NCBI RefSeq assembly: GCF_005434975.1
Contig: NZ_SKCJ01000001.1
Coordinates: 1,374,001 to 1,438,000 of the forward strand
Origin: Parerythrobacter lutipelagi
Lineage (GTDB): Bacteria > Pseudomonadota > Alphaproteobacteria > Sphingomonadales > Sphingomonadaceae
Reading direction: 5' to 3'
DNA: 64,000 bases
Positions 1 to 8,435 of this stretch are shown here, piece after piece; the stretch's first letter is position 1, and each line of letters opens with the position of its first letter. The translations under genes were made by a program, and so were the position numbers. The notes below the pieces were generated by a model, which had not been told where the DNA came from, searched no databases, and saw only the letters and a list, made by a program, of their open reading frames with translations.

Positions 1-2674
1 CGACATCTGAAAACCGCGCTGTGCCCTTGTCGGCTGCAACCACGAAGTAAGGATCCTCGCCATCGCGAATGACCACCTTATCGGGGTGCACGACCTGATC
101 ACCGACATAATTGTCTGTAATCGACAGCAGCGTGCGGATGAACACTTCGTAGCTTGCCTGCCCTTCGGCGGCCCAACCGTCGCGGTCGATCGCCGGATTG
201 GGCAATTGCTTGGGATAAAACCCGCCCTTCGCGCCGGTCGGGACAATCACCGCGTTCTTGACCCGCTGGGCCTTCATCAGGCCAAGGATTTCCGTGCGGA
301 AGTCGTCGCGCCGGTCGGACCAGCGCAAGCCGCCGCGAGCAACCGGGCCAGCGCGCAGATGGATGCCCTCGACCCGCCGCGAATAGACAAATATTTCACG
401 CCATGGGATTGGCTTGGGCAGGTTGGGGACGAGTTTCGAATCGATCTTGAACGCCAAAGCCTCGGTCGCCGCCGGGGCAAATGCATTCGTGCGCAGGATG
501 GCCCCGATTACCGCATGGTACAGACGCAGAAGCCGGTCGTCATTGATTGCTGTGACTTTTGCCAGGCCGGTTTTCACCTGAGCATTCGCTGACTTGGCAG
601 CGGCGTCCCGGTCGCCTTCGAAATCCGGATCGTGCAGCGCATGAAACAGGTCGATCAATGCCGCGGTCACGACCGGTGCCCGGCTCAGCGCATCGACCAC
701 CGTATAGATTGTAAAACCCATGCCGGTCTGACGCAGGTACCGATAAAATGCGCGGAGCCACTCCGCTTCGGAAGCTGCCAGGCCGGTGCCGAGGACAAGC
801 CGGTTGAACGGATCATTCTCGGCTTCATGGTTGAGAACTGCGGCAATTGCCCTCTCAATCACATCCGCTCGTTCAAGCAGGGCGTCGGCATCGTCACCCG
901 CAGGCAGGCCGACAGTAAAATCGTGGATCGTACCGAGACGCTGTTCGTCGAGCGGTGTCGGGAATTCCTGCATCACGGTAAAGCCGAAATTCTCCAGCGC
1001 AGGCACGGCATCGGACAGCGGCAACGCGCCTTCGTGTTCGTAGATTTTCAGGCGCAGCGTGCCTTCGCGGTCGCCAGCGCGACGGAACAGTCTTGCGTCG
1101 CGCTTGAGCGGCGGACGATCCATGCGGTCGGCGTCGATTGCCATGAGGTGCCGCATCCGGCCGATGTCTCTCGCGGCCTCATCCGCTCCGTATTCGGCGC
1201 GATAGGCGCTCGGGAATGCGTCGGCATAGCGGCTGGCAATGGCAGCGGCGCGGCCTGCGTCTTCGGTCTTGGCCAGCTCGTGCTCGACCTCTTCGGTCCA
1301 GCCGCGCAGCATCGACTGCAACTGGTGTTCGATTGCTTTCTCGTCATGCTTGCTGACGCCAAAGCGAAGATCGAGGACGAAGCGCAACATGGCCAGGTTG
1401 CCGCCTTCGACCGTAAGGCTCCAGTCCAGCAGGGCCGCGCTGGTCGAATCCTCCAGCAGCATCTGGATCTGAGTGCGCAGCTGAGTCGAAAGCGTGTCTC
1501 GCGGTAGCCAGACGAACGCGAACAGATGCCGAGCGAGCGGTGCTTCGACCAGCGACAGCCGGGGGCGCGGCCGATCGACCAGGCTCATCATGGTCGTTGC
1601 CACGCGCTCGATATCGCTCTTGCCAAAGCCAATGACGAGATCGTGCGGCAAAGTGGTCATGGCATGCACCAGGGCTTTTCCGGCATGCCCGCCGGCATCG
1701 AACCCGAACTTGTCCATCAGGCCGTCAAGGCTCTTGCGCAAGCCCGGAATGTCTGCCGGCGAGGCGGCCAGAGCGGCACTCGTCCAGACCCCGGCATGGA
1801 CCGATATGGCTGTCACCTTCCCCCCTTGCAGGACGGGTATGAGGAACAGGTCCAGCGGGACGCGGCGGTGCACATTCGAAACGATGTTTGCCTTGATCAC
1901 CAGCGGGACGCGGGTGTCGCGCAGCTTTGGATCGTCAAACCATGCAAAGGCTCGTTCGAACGATGCGTCAGCGAGAATTTGCTTGGCACTTTTACGGCAG
2001 ATGCCCAGCTTGCCGGTCTGAGATCCGTCGCGATGGCGGGTAACGTGGCCGAGCTGCGTCAGCATCCCGCCTTCGAGCCATTTGAGCAGCGCGGAGCCTT
2101 CCTGATCCTGAATGCGTTCAGCATCTTTCAGCATCGCGGCGCGCATCTCGGACCAGTCGGTCACGGCTGCCCTTACGTCCGCCAGCGTCGTGCGAAGCGC
2201 GCTTTCAAGCGCTCTTCTTTCGCGCGCATCGACACGCGCGGTCTCGATATAGATCATTGATTCGCGCGTGCAGCCGCCGACATTCCCCGCGCAAATTTCC
2301 CGCAGCAAACCGTCGCCGGTTCGCTTTACCGGCAAGACAGGGTGGACCAGCCGGTCGATTGCCAAACCCTGGCTGGCTATGGTTGCCGCAACAGAATCGA
2401 CCAGAAATGGCATGTCGTCATTGACTATGGCAATGCGGGTGTAACGTTTTTCGTCACTGGCAGAGGCCACAGCCATCGCCGAACGCTGCGCATCGCGCCG
2501 TGCTGCCGTATCGAGGACGAAGCGAGCGGCCTGTTCGAACCTGTCCTTGGCGAACGGTGTATCGCCGGGCAAAAGCGATGCATCCATATGCCTGGAAAGT
2601 GCTTCGACCATCGCGCCGTCACCGGCGAGCCGTCGTTGCGGTTGACGGGAAGAGGCGGCCTTTTTCGCACCCAT
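1..2674 (-). CDS. NAD-specific glutamate dehydrogenase, large (GDH-2) type; 3' end outside window
   Basis: Catalyses NAD-dependent oxidative deamination of glutamate to 2-oxoglutarate. About 891 codons are visible; the family is about 1,600 residues, so the C-terminal part lies beyond the left edge. The N-terminal half is the long ACT-like regulatory region. The catalytic core begins near the edge, with RGGLRWSDRRDDFRTE followed by VPTGAKGGF, whose lysine (about residue 816) matches the glutamate dehydrogenase active-site lysine. I chose the ATG at 2674 because GGAG lies 8 nt upstream at 2683-2686; another ATG 7 nt upstream is out of frame. The gene follows the monooxygenase gene on the same strand after about 140 bp, so it probably has its own promoter. 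Family assignment is firm. Confidence 0.93.
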   Translation of the reverse strand, partial: MGAKKAASSRQPQRRLAGDGAMVEALSRHMDASLLPGDTPFAKDRFEQAARFVLDTAARRDAQRSAMAVASASDEKRYTRIAIVNDDMPFLVDSVAATIASQGLAIDRLVHPVLPVKRTGDGLLREICAGNVGGCTRESMIYIETARVDARERRALESALRTTLADVRAAVTDWSEMRAAMLKDAERIQDQEGSALLKWLEGGMLTQLGHVTRHRDGSQTGKLGICRKSAKQILADASFERAFAWFDDPKLRDTRVPLVIKANIVSNVHRRVPLDLFLIPVLQGGKVTAISVHAGVWTSAALAASPADIPGLRKSLDGLMDKFGFDAGGHAGKALVHAMTTLPHDLVIGFGKSDIERVATTMMSLVDRPRPRLSLVEAPLARHLFAFVWLPRDTLSTQLRTQIQMLLEDSTSAALLDWSLTVEGGNLAMLRFVLDLRFGVSKHDEKAIEHQLQSMLRGWTEEVEHELAKTEDAGRAAAIASRYADAFPSAYRAEYGADEAARDIGRMRHLMAIDADRMDRPPLKRDARLFRRAGDREGTLRLKIYEHEGALPLSDAVPALENFGFTVMQEFPTPLDEQRLGTIHDFTVGLPAGDDADALLERADVIERAIAAVLNHEAENDPFNRLVLGTGLAASEAEWLRAFYRYLRQTGMGFTIYTVVDALSRAPVVTAALIDLFHALHDPDFEGDRDAAAKSANAQVKTGLAKVTAINDDRLLRLYHAVIGAILRTNAFAPAATEALAFKIDSKLVPNLPKPIPWREIFVYSRRVEGIHLRAGPVARGGLRWSDRRDDFRTEILGLMKAQRVKNAVIVPTGAKGGFYPKQLPNPAIDRDGWAAEGQASYEVFIRTLLSITDNYVGDQVVHPDKVVIRDGEDPYFVVAADKGTARFSDV

Positions 2675-2688
2675 CGCGCATGCTCCGT

Positions 2689-2704
2689 AAGGGGTCGGCC
2701 CCTT
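2689..2704 (-). promoter_or_regulatory. Hairpin in the leader of the glutamate dehydrogenase gene
   Basis: A perfect inverted repeat, AAGGGG-4 nt-CCCCTT, ends only a few bases upstream of the GGAG ribosome-binding site. In the mRNA it would fold directly beside the site and could modulate initiation. It has no T-run, so it is not a convincing terminator. Function is inferred only from position. Confidence 0.35.
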
Positions 2705-2816
2705 GTTATTATGTTGCCACACTGTGCAGCTATGCTGCGCGCGTTAGGCCTATTGTCTCCCGGCTGCAAGCGCAGCCAGCGTCTTGCCTAGCAGAGCTTT
2801 CAGCTCTCGCGTAGAG

Positions 2817-3800
2817 CTAGATTTGCGCGACCGCTTCGATTGTCAGTTCGAGCGACCGGATGCGGTCCATCGGGTCGTAGCTGGATCCGGCGACGATGAT
2901 CTCATCCGCCCGCGTGCGCGCGCTGAACGCTGCGATCTTTTGCCTGACCGTTGCCACCGAGCCGACGGCGCTTGCCTGGCCGATATGATCGAGCATGGCG
3001 CGTGCCGTGGGAGGCAACGTTTCCCGATAGCCTTGGACCGGTGGCGGCAGTTTGCCCGGGCTCCCTGTCCGCAAGCGAACGAAAGCCTGCAATTGCGAGG
3101 AAGCGATCAGCTCGGCCTGTTCGTCGCTGTCCGCTGCGACGACCTGCATAGCCGCCATGACGTATGGTTTGTCGAAGGCTTCGGATGGCTGGAAGTCGCG
3201 CCGATACATCGCCAGAGCGGCATCGAGGTGGTCGGGCGCGAAATGCGACGCGAAGGCATAGGGCAGGCCAAGCTTGGCCGCGAGCTGGGCGCCGAACAGG
3301 CTCGAACCCAGCATCCAGAATTCCGGTTTTGCGCCGAGGCCCGGCGTCGGGTGGATTTCTGCATCCCCGCGCATCAGCGCCATCAGCTCGATCACATCAT
3401 GCGGGAACATTTCTGCGGCTCGGTGCAAATCCTTGCGCAGGGCGCGTTGCAATTCCGGCCCGGCGCCCGGAGCGCGCCCGAGCCCGAGATCGACCCGGCC
3501 GGGAAACAGGGCATCGAGCGTGCCGAATTGCTCGGCAATCTGGAACGGGGTGTGATTGGGCAGCATGATCCCGCCCGAGCCGATCCGGATGGTCGAAGTG
3601 GCATTGCCCAGGTGAGCCAGAACCACGGAGGTGGCGCCGCCGGCGATCCCTTCCATTGCGTGGTGTTCCGCGACCCAGAACCGCGCATATCCGGCATCTT
3701 CTGCGGTCTTCGCCAGCATGGTCGCCGCGCTGAGGGCCTCGGCAACCGTGCCGCCTTCGCGCACCGGGACGAGATCGAGAACCGATAGGGTGATACTCAC
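2817..3800 (-). CDS. LLM-class flavin-dependent oxidoreductase (luciferase-like monooxygenase)
   Basis: A 327-residue protein of the bacterial-luciferase-like fold that uses reduced flavin on an unknown substrate. Family hallmarks are the N-terminal ITLSVLDLVPV strand, the WVAEHHAMEGIA segment, IRIGSGGIMLPNHTP and the GRVDLGLGRAPG loop. Length is typical of the MsnO8-type LLM subfamily. Its ATG overlaps the stop of the upstream TPR gene by 4 bp, so the two are translationally coupled. It is the last gene of the run that begins near 6,565. The subfamily is secure; the substrate cannot be deduced. Confidence 0.9.
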   Translation of the reverse strand: MSITLSVLDLVPVREGGTVAEALSAATMLAKTAEDAGYARFWVAEHHAMEGIAGGATSVVLAHLGNATSTIRIGSGGIMLPNHTPFQIAEQFGTLDALFPGRVDLGLGRAPGAGPELQRALRKDLHRAAEMFPHDVIELMALMRGDAEIHPTPGLGAKPEFWMLGSSLFGAQLAAKLGLPYAFASHFAPDHLDAALAMYRRDFQPSEAFDKPYVMAAMQVVAADSDEQAELIASSQLQAFVRLRTGSPGKLPPPVQGYRETLPPTARAMLDHIGQASAVGSVATVRQKIAAFSARTRADEIIVAGSSYDPMDRIRSLELTIEAVAQI

Positions 3801-4633
3801 TGGGGCGAAGCTTCCATTTCATCCAGCTGCGCCAGATATTGCCGGGCGGTCTGGGCCCGCGCACCGGCATGCGGCTGCGCGGCAACCGATTCGAAACTGG
3901 CGCGGGCAGCAGCCAGTCGGCCGGAAAGCGCGGCGATGACTCCGGCTTCGAGCCCGACCTCCGGGTCGATCGCGTCAAGGTCGGCCGCCTGCTCGATAAA
4001 GCTTTGCGCATCGTCCAGCTGGCCATTGCGGCGCGCGAGCGTCGCTGACAGCAGCCAGATTCGATATTCGCCCGGCGAGCGTTCGCGCGCAGCGGCAAGC
4101 GTTGCCGCTGCCGCAGACTGATCGCCTGCCGCAACTTCGACAATCGCCTGATCGGCAGCGATCTGGCCGGCGGTGACGGGATCACCTGCCAGTATGGCAT
4201 CATCGATAGCGTCGCGAAATACCGCGCGCGCTTCGATGATGCGCCCGGCTTCGACGAGCGCGTGCGCGCGCTGCGTGCCGATTCGCGCCTGCCAATCGGA
4301 TTTTCCCTGAGCCAGGTCGCGCGCTTTCAGGAAACTCGCAGCCGCTTCGTTCCACTGGCGCAATTCGGCCTGCGCCATCGCCGCGCATTGCAGCGCGGCA
4401 ATCTGTTCGTCCCCGGAAGTCACCCCGGCCTGACGGACGGCCAGTTCGAACACTTCGATTGCCGATGCTCCATTGGCGAGCGGACAGCTGGCCGGCACAG
4501 CTCGCAGATCAGGGCGGTTCGCCTGGATTTCCACCTCTTCGCGCGGCGAGCGCGGGATCGTATTGGCAATCGAATCCGGATCGGGATTGGGCCCAACCTG
4601 AAGAAGGGCGGCGAAGATCAGCGGGGAAAGCAT
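3797..4633 (-). CDS. Exported tetratricopeptide-repeat protein
   Basis: A 278-residue protein starting with a short hydrophobic stretch (MLSPLIFAALLQVG) that could be a signal sequence, then a proline- and charge-rich linker, then alanine-rich helical repeats from about residue 55 to the C-terminus (ALQCAAMAQAELRQWNEAA, AHALVEAGRIIEARAVFRD, ATLARRNGQLDDAQSFIEQA). These resemble TPR or Sel1-like helix pairs and suggest a periplasmic or membrane-associated scaffold. It begins 15 bp after the hydrolase stop and overlaps the monooxygenase start by 4 bp. No catalytic motif was seen. Confidence 0.75.
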   Translation of the reverse strand: MLSPLIFAALLQVGPNPDPDSIANTIPRSPREEVEIQANRPDLRAVPASCPLANGASAIEVFELAVRQAGVTSGDEQIAALQCAAMAQAELRQWNEAAASFLKARDLAQGKSDWQARIGTQRAHALVEAGRIIEARAVFRDAIDDAILAGDPVTAGQIAADQAIVEVAAGDQSAAAATLAAARERSPGEYRIWLLSATLARRNGQLDDAQSFIEQAADLDAIDPEVGLEAGVIAALSGRLAAARASFESVAAQPHAGARAQTARQYLAQLDEMEASPQ

Positions 4634-4648
4634 TCAAACTCCGGAAGG

Positions 4649-5392
4649 TCAGCCTGTGTTGTGCAGCAGATTTTCGATCAGACGCAACAACAGGGCAATA
4701 TCTTGTTCGCGGGACAGACGGTGGTCGCCGTCTTTGACCAAAGTGACCTGTACATTGTCCGAACGGAGCGCGTCAGCAAGCCGCATGGTGATATCCCACG
4801 GCACATCGGCATCGCGCTGGCCGTGCAGCAGACTGACCGGACAATCGATATCAATCGAGTCGGCGAGCAACAGATTGGCTTGCCCGTCGCCAAAGAATGC
4901 GGGGTGCATCGGCGTCGGGTCGGGGCCGTAGGGATTCTCGTCGTACACAGTCTCGCCGTTGCGCAATTTGGCTTTGTCTTCCGCGCTGCGCCCCCAATCG
5001 GTGAAGTCCGGGGCGGAAGCGATGCCCATTACTCCGGCGAGTTTGGGCCCAAGCTTGAGGCCGACAGCCAGCATCAACCAGCCGCCCATCGACGACCCGA
5101 CAACGACCACCCGGTCGAGGTTCAGCTGTTCGACCAGCGCCAGCACTTCGTTGCGCCAACGGGTCAACGTGCCATTGGCGAATTCGCCCTCGCTACGGCC
5201 GCAGCCCGAGTAATCGAGCAGCAGGCAGGGGCGCCCCGATTGGCGGCACCATTCGAACAGTGCGGTCGCCTTGCCGCCGTCCATGTCGGACATATAGCCC
5301 GGAAGGAAGACTAGCGCAGGGCCTGCACCGGGCGTGAACCGATAGGCGATGCGCCGCCCGTCGGGCATGTCGTGGAATGCGATCTCTTTCAT
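4649..5392 (-). CDS. Alpha/beta hydrolase
   Basis: A 247-residue single-domain serine hydrolase. The nucleophile elbow GSSMGG has the catalytic serine at about residue 101; LLDYSGCGRSEG is the oxyanion-side loop, and KDGDHRLS carries the probable catalytic histidine at about 224. The size and simple lid resemble small carboxylesterases or acyl-peptide hydrolase-like proteins of alphaproteobacteria. No signal peptide, so probably cytoplasmic. The ATG overlaps (ATGA) the stop of a short upstream reading frame at 5389-5391, and the gene sits 15 bp before the TPR gene. Substrate unknown. Confidence 0.88.
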   Translation of the reverse strand: MKEIAFHDMPDGRRIAYRFTPGAGPALVFLPGYMSDMDGGKATALFEWCRQSGRPCLLLDYSGCGRSEGEFANGTLTRWRNEVLALVEQLNLDRVVVVGSSMGGWLMLAVGLKLGPKLAGVMGIASAPDFTDWGRSAEDKAKLRNGETVYDENPYGPDPTPMHPAFFGDGQANLLLADSIDIDCPVSLLHGQRDADVPWDITMRLADALRSDNVQVTLVKDGDHRLSREQDIALLLRLIENLLHNTG

Positions 5393-5447
5393 GCGTCGGG
5401 CTTGTCACCCATCATGACGGCAGAGGCAAGCAGGGGCAGCAATCCGC

Positions 5448-5552
5448 TCAGTACAATTGCGGCACATGGTGCGGCACTTCGTGATCGCTCTCTTGCGGTC
5501 CGCCATGGCAGGCAGAAAGCGTGATAAACAACAGGAAAGCCAGCAATCGCAT
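5448..5552 (-). CDS. Very small lipoprotein (34 residues), possibly frameshifted
   Basis: An ORF with a strong AAGGAGG site 6-7 nt before its ATG. The peptide starts MRLLAFLLFITLSACHGG, a classical lipoprotein signal with lipobox LSAC and cysteine 15, followed by a short polar His/Pro-rich tail. It starts 14 bp after the XRE gene stop. Another frame, from about 5,460 to 5,389, continues with a hydrophobic stretch (SGLLPLLASAVMMGD) and its stop overlaps the hydrolase ATG, so the natural protein may be longer and interrupted here by an indel. Entericidin-like or other tiny lipoproteins are an alternative description. Function unknown. Confidence 0.6.
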   Translation of the reverse strand: MRLLAFLLFITLSACHGGPQESDHEVPHHVPQLY

Positions 5553-5566
5553 GATGCGCCTCCTTA

Positions 5567-5758
5567 TCAGTTCCACTGGAAAATGTCTTCAATTCTGAGC
5601 GAGAAAACATCCGCGATCTTGAATGCCAGCGGTAGAGACGGATCGTATTTGCCGGTTTCGATGGCGTTGACGCTCTGGCGCGATACGCCGAGATGATCGG
5701 CCAGATCCTGCTGGCTCCAATCGTTCTCGGCGCGCAGCACCTTGAGGCGGTTTTTCAT
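5567..5758 (-). CDS. Small XRE-family (Cro/CI-type) transcriptional regulator
   Basis: A 63-residue single-domain helix-turn-helix repressor: MKNRLKVLRAENDWSQQDLA, then LGVSRQSVNAIETGKYDPSL and a short C-terminal helix ending EDIFQWN. It is closely similar to the widespread minimal regulators of the COG1476 type that accompany small membrane proteins. An ATG 24 nt further upstream exists, but AGGAGGCG 4 nt before the 5758 ATG decides the start and leaves 13 bp after the membrane-protein stop. It probably represses its own operon from the promoter near 6,597-6,624; that is inference. Confidence 0.9.
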   Translation of the reverse strand: MKNRLKVLRAENDWSQQDLADHLGVSRQSVNAIETGKYDPSLPLAFKIADVFSLRIEDIFQWN

Positions 5759-5771
5759 GCATCGCCTCCTG

Positions 5772-6398
5772 TCATGCTGCACCCCAGGTGCCGTATTGGA
5801 TGCGGTTCATCACCGCTCCAACGAACAGGCCGAAGAACCAAACGACGGCCCACCAATACGCATCCAAATGGACGACGATGTCAGCGGTTTCGAGAAAACC
5901 CCAAACCGAAGCTGCGCTCATAGCAAAGCCGGTTGCGATCAAGGCCTGGCGGATGACGAGCATGCGGATGAACTCATCCTGCTCCTCGATAATCAAGCGG
6001 CCGACCGCCCAGAAAACCCCCACGATTGCGAGGCCCGGCAATGTCGCCAGTACAACCCTGACCGGTTCCGTCAGCTCGTATTGCTTCTCGCCAAATGTCA
6101 TCGCCGCCAGAGCAATCAGATAGAGTGACGTCGAAATGGCCACTCGCTTCATATAGCGCTTCTGGGCTTCTCCCTTGGCAAAGCACCCTGGGCCGCCCGA
6201 ATCGATTCGGCGAGTGGCCGCCTTCATCATCGGCCAGACAAGGCCGAGAGGCGCAACCATGAGTATGAGCGCGGTGACGGAATTGATCGCGTCGGTCGAA
6301 GCCAGCGCGATGATTATCGCATAGGCAAAGAGGATGAGCCCGGCATAGAAGAACGGACTGCGCCCGCCTCCGTTCGTTTCGGTCTTCCCGGCCATCAT
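5772..6398 (-). CDS. Six-helix inner-membrane protein of unknown function, partner of XRE regulator
   Basis: A 208-residue integral membrane protein. Hydrophobic segments at about residues 15-35, 40-62, 85-102, 116-138, 148-170 and 178-195 suggest six transmembrane helices; IIEEQDEFIRMLVIRQ is a conserved-looking cytoplasmic loop. The start is placed at the ATG-ATG pair at 6398/6395 because the upstream small gene's TGA overlaps it and GGAG lies just before it; a longer start at 6437 would lie wholly inside that gene. The pairing of such a protein with a minimal XRE repressor is common, but the transported or sensed molecule is not known. Confidence 0.8.
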   Translation of the reverse strand: MMAGKTETNGGGRSPFFYAGLILFAYAIIIALASTDAINSVTALILMVAPLGLVWPMMKAATRRIDSGGPGCFAKGEAQKRYMKRVAISTSLYLIALAAMTFGEKQYELTEPVRVVLATLPGLAIVGVFWAVGRLIIEEQDEFIRMLVIRQALIATGFAMSAASVWGFLETADIVVHLDAYWWAVVWFFGLFVGAVMNRIQYGTWGAA

Positions 6399-6565
6399 GC
6401 GGCTCCGCAGGAACTGCGTTCGCCGCGCAGCGCCCATGGCAGAAACACCATCATTGCCAGCGGCGAATATTGTGCAGCCGTTTCAGGCAGAACTCCAACA
6501 ACGGCCGCAAGTGCCACGAGGATCATGGCGGCAGCAAGAATGAGCGATCTTTGGATGGTGGTCAT
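6395..6565 (-). CDS. Small membrane protein (56 residues)
   Basis: Starts MTTIQRSLILAAAMILVALA and has a second hydrophobic stretch around SPLAMMVFLPWAL, so probably two membrane passes. A purine-rich AAGGAAAGGG lies upstream of the ATG. The stop TGA overlaps the ATG-ATG of the six-helix membrane protein, which indicates translational coupling and supports the ORF being real. It is the first gene after the promoter at 6,597-6,624. No family recognised. Confidence 0.65.
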   Translation of the reverse strand: MTTIQRSLILAAAMILVALAAVVGVLPETAAQYSPLAMMVFLPWALRGERSSCGAA

Positions 6566-6596
6566 GGTCAATGGTCCCTTTCCTTATGTCAAGCAT

Positions 6597-6624
6597 CATT
6601 TACACATGGTATCTCCAATGTCAA
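6597..6624 (-). promoter_or_regulatory. Promoter/operator of the XRE-membrane protein operon
   Basis: On the minus strand a consensus -35 TTGACA (6624-6619) is followed after 16 bp by TAAATG (6602-6597). The heptamer TTGACAT occurs again at 6592-6586, 32 bp further on. Repeated TTGACAT boxes flanking the promoter are a plausible binding site for the small XRE repressor. The region is visibly richer in A and T than its surroundings. Confidence 0.45.
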
Positions 6625-6713
6625 TGTCCCTTTACAAAAAGATTGGGAGCCTTGCTGAGAGTCTTAGGCCAACGGCACTTCCCTCCGCAATTTTTGCGGC
6701 GTAACGAGATTGC

Positions 6714-8363
6714 ATGGAAACCCGCACACCTTCTGCCGCTTTTGCGCTGTCGCGCCGCAACCTGTTCCAGCTTGGCATCGTCGGTGGGGCGCTCGCCGCC
6801 GCCCCGCTGGCCGCCAAATATCCGCTCGGCTTCACCCATGGTGTGGCGAGCGGTGAACCGGGGCCGTCGAGTGTGCTCCTGTGGTCGCGCTACGCGGCGG
6901 GCCAGCCGACCACGCTGCGCTGGGAGGTTTCGCAGGACGATTCATTTCGCAAGGTTGTAGCGGGCGGTACGGTGCTGGCGACGCCGGATCATGACTGGTG
7001 CGTCAAACAGGTCGCAGAAAATCTTGAGCCCGACAGCTGGTACTATTTCCGGTTCATCGCGCCCGATGGGTCGACATCCTGCACCGGCAGCACCCGGACC
7101 TTGCCGGTTGGATCGGTCGACAGCTTCCGGATGGCGGTGGTTGGCTGTTCGAACAAGGGATTCGGCTGGTTCAACGCCTACGCGCATATTGCCGAGCAAG
7201 GCGATTTCGACCTGGTGCTGCACACCGGCGACTATCTCTATGAATATCCCGTCGGCACTTATCCATCGGCCGCCGAAGCGCTCGCCGGACGAAAGCTCGA
7301 CCCCGCGCACGAGATTATTGCGCTGGCAGATTACCGGGCGCGCTACGCCAATTACCGCACCGACCCGGATCTGCAGCGGCTGCATCAGCTCTATCCGATG
7401 CTGCATGTGCCGGACGATCATGAAAGCGCCAATGACAGCTATGCGCTGGGCGCGGAGAACCACGATCCGGCCACCGAAGGACCATGGGAAGCGCGCAAGC
7501 GTGCGGCGATCCGCGCGCGTCTGGAATGGCTGCCGGTGTCCGATGATCCCTGGGCGGCCTATGAAATCGGCGATCTTGCCACGCTTTTCCGCCTTGAAAC
7601 CCGCCTGACTGCCCGAACCAAACCGTTCGATCTCGGCCAGATCATGCGCCGTGGTGGCGGCGATCCGGCGCGCACCATCGCCGCTCTTGAAGCTTTCCGC
7701 GATGGCGAGTGGCGCGATCCGTCACACACGTTGATGGGCGAGATTCAGGAAGACTGGCTTGCCAAAGGATTTGAGACATCGCGCCGCTCGGGCAAGACAT
7801 GGCAGGTCTTGCTGCAGCAGGTGATCATGGCAAACCTGCGAAGTTCTGGCGACATCGCAGAGGGCATGACCGACGCCGTGCCGGATTATCTGCGCCAGCG
7901 GATTCGCGCGGGCGTGCTCAACAGCAAGGTCGGGCTGCCGTTCAATATGGACGCATGGGACGGCTATCCGGCAGCACGCGAACGGTTGCTGCAATCGGCA
8001 CAGGAAGCCGATGCCAATCTGATCGTGCTCGCGGGCGACAGCCACAATGCCTGGGCGTCGGAGCTGGATAACGCCGGAGCTGCTGCGGGGATCGAGTTCG
8101 CGGGTCACTCCGTCAGCTCGCCCGGCTTCGAAGGTTACCTTGGGTGGGTCCCACCAGAAAAACTGGCGGCGCAATCGGTGGCTGAGAACCCGCAATTGAA
8201 ATGGGCGGAAACCGGCCACCGCGGCTATATGGCGATCGAGCTCACGCCGCAGCGCGCGACCGCCGAGTATCGGTTCCTCGAAACAGTCCGCAGCCGAACG
8301 ACAGCTCTGGCCGGCACGAAACGGATAACATCTTCTGCCGGTAGCCAAGCGCTCGACATCTGA
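6714..8363 (+). CDS. phoD: PhoD-family alkaline phosphatase / phosphodiesterase, Tat-exported
   Basis: A 549-residue protein that hydrolyses phosphate mono- or diesters in the periplasm. The N-terminus has a twin-arginine signal (SRRNLFQLGIVGG) ending near AAAPLAA. An N-terminal PhoD beta-sandwich (FTHGVASGEPGPSSVLLWSR) precedes the metallophosphatase core with LVLHTGDYLYEY, VPDDHESANDS, DAWDGYPAARERLL and LAGDSHNAWASEL, the metal-binding loops of the family. Length is typical. It stands alone, divergent from the XRE operon. Phosphate-starvation control would be expected from the family, but I did not see a clear Pho box. Confidence 0.93.
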   Translation: METRTPSAAFALSRRNLFQLGIVGGALAAAPLAAKYPLGFTHGVASGEPGPSSVLLWSRYAAGQPTTLRWEVSQDDSFRKVVAGGTVLATPDHDWCVKQVAENLEPDSWYYFRFIAPDGSTSCTGSTRTLPVGSVDSFRMAVVGCSNKGFGWFNAYAHIAEQGDFDLVLHTGDYLYEYPVGTYPSAAEALAGRKLDPAHEIIALADYRARYANYRTDPDLQRLHQLYPMLHVPDDHESANDSYALGAENHDPATEGPWEARKRAAIRARLEWLPVSDDPWAAYEIGDLATLFRLETRLTARTKPFDLGQIMRRGGGDPARTIAALEAFRDGEWRDPSHTLMGEIQEDWLAKGFETSRRSGKTWQVLLQQVIMANLRSSGDIAEGMTDAVPDYLRQRIRAGVLNSKVGLPFNMDAWDGYPAARERLLQSAQEADANLIVLAGDSHNAWASELDNAGAAAGIEFAGHSVSSPGFEGYLGWVPPEKLAAQSVAENPQLKWAETGHRGYMAIELTPQRATAEYRFLETVRSRTTALAGTKRITSSAGSQALDI

Positions 8364-8435
8364 TCGGCGCCACTTGTGGTCAAAACGGAACCGATCGTCT
8401 CTTACTTCGTTGATTTTGCAACAAAGGAGTAGACA

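Noticed and set aside
632-2260. Two long plus-strand frames over the first 2.3 kb
   Set aside because: They are antisense to the glutamate dehydrogenase, whose catalytic motifs are read on the minus strand.
2788-2820. CTAGC...GCTAG hairpin at the end of the LLM monooxygenase gene as a terminator
   Set aside because: Stem is imperfect, contains the stop codon and has no T-run on the minus strand.
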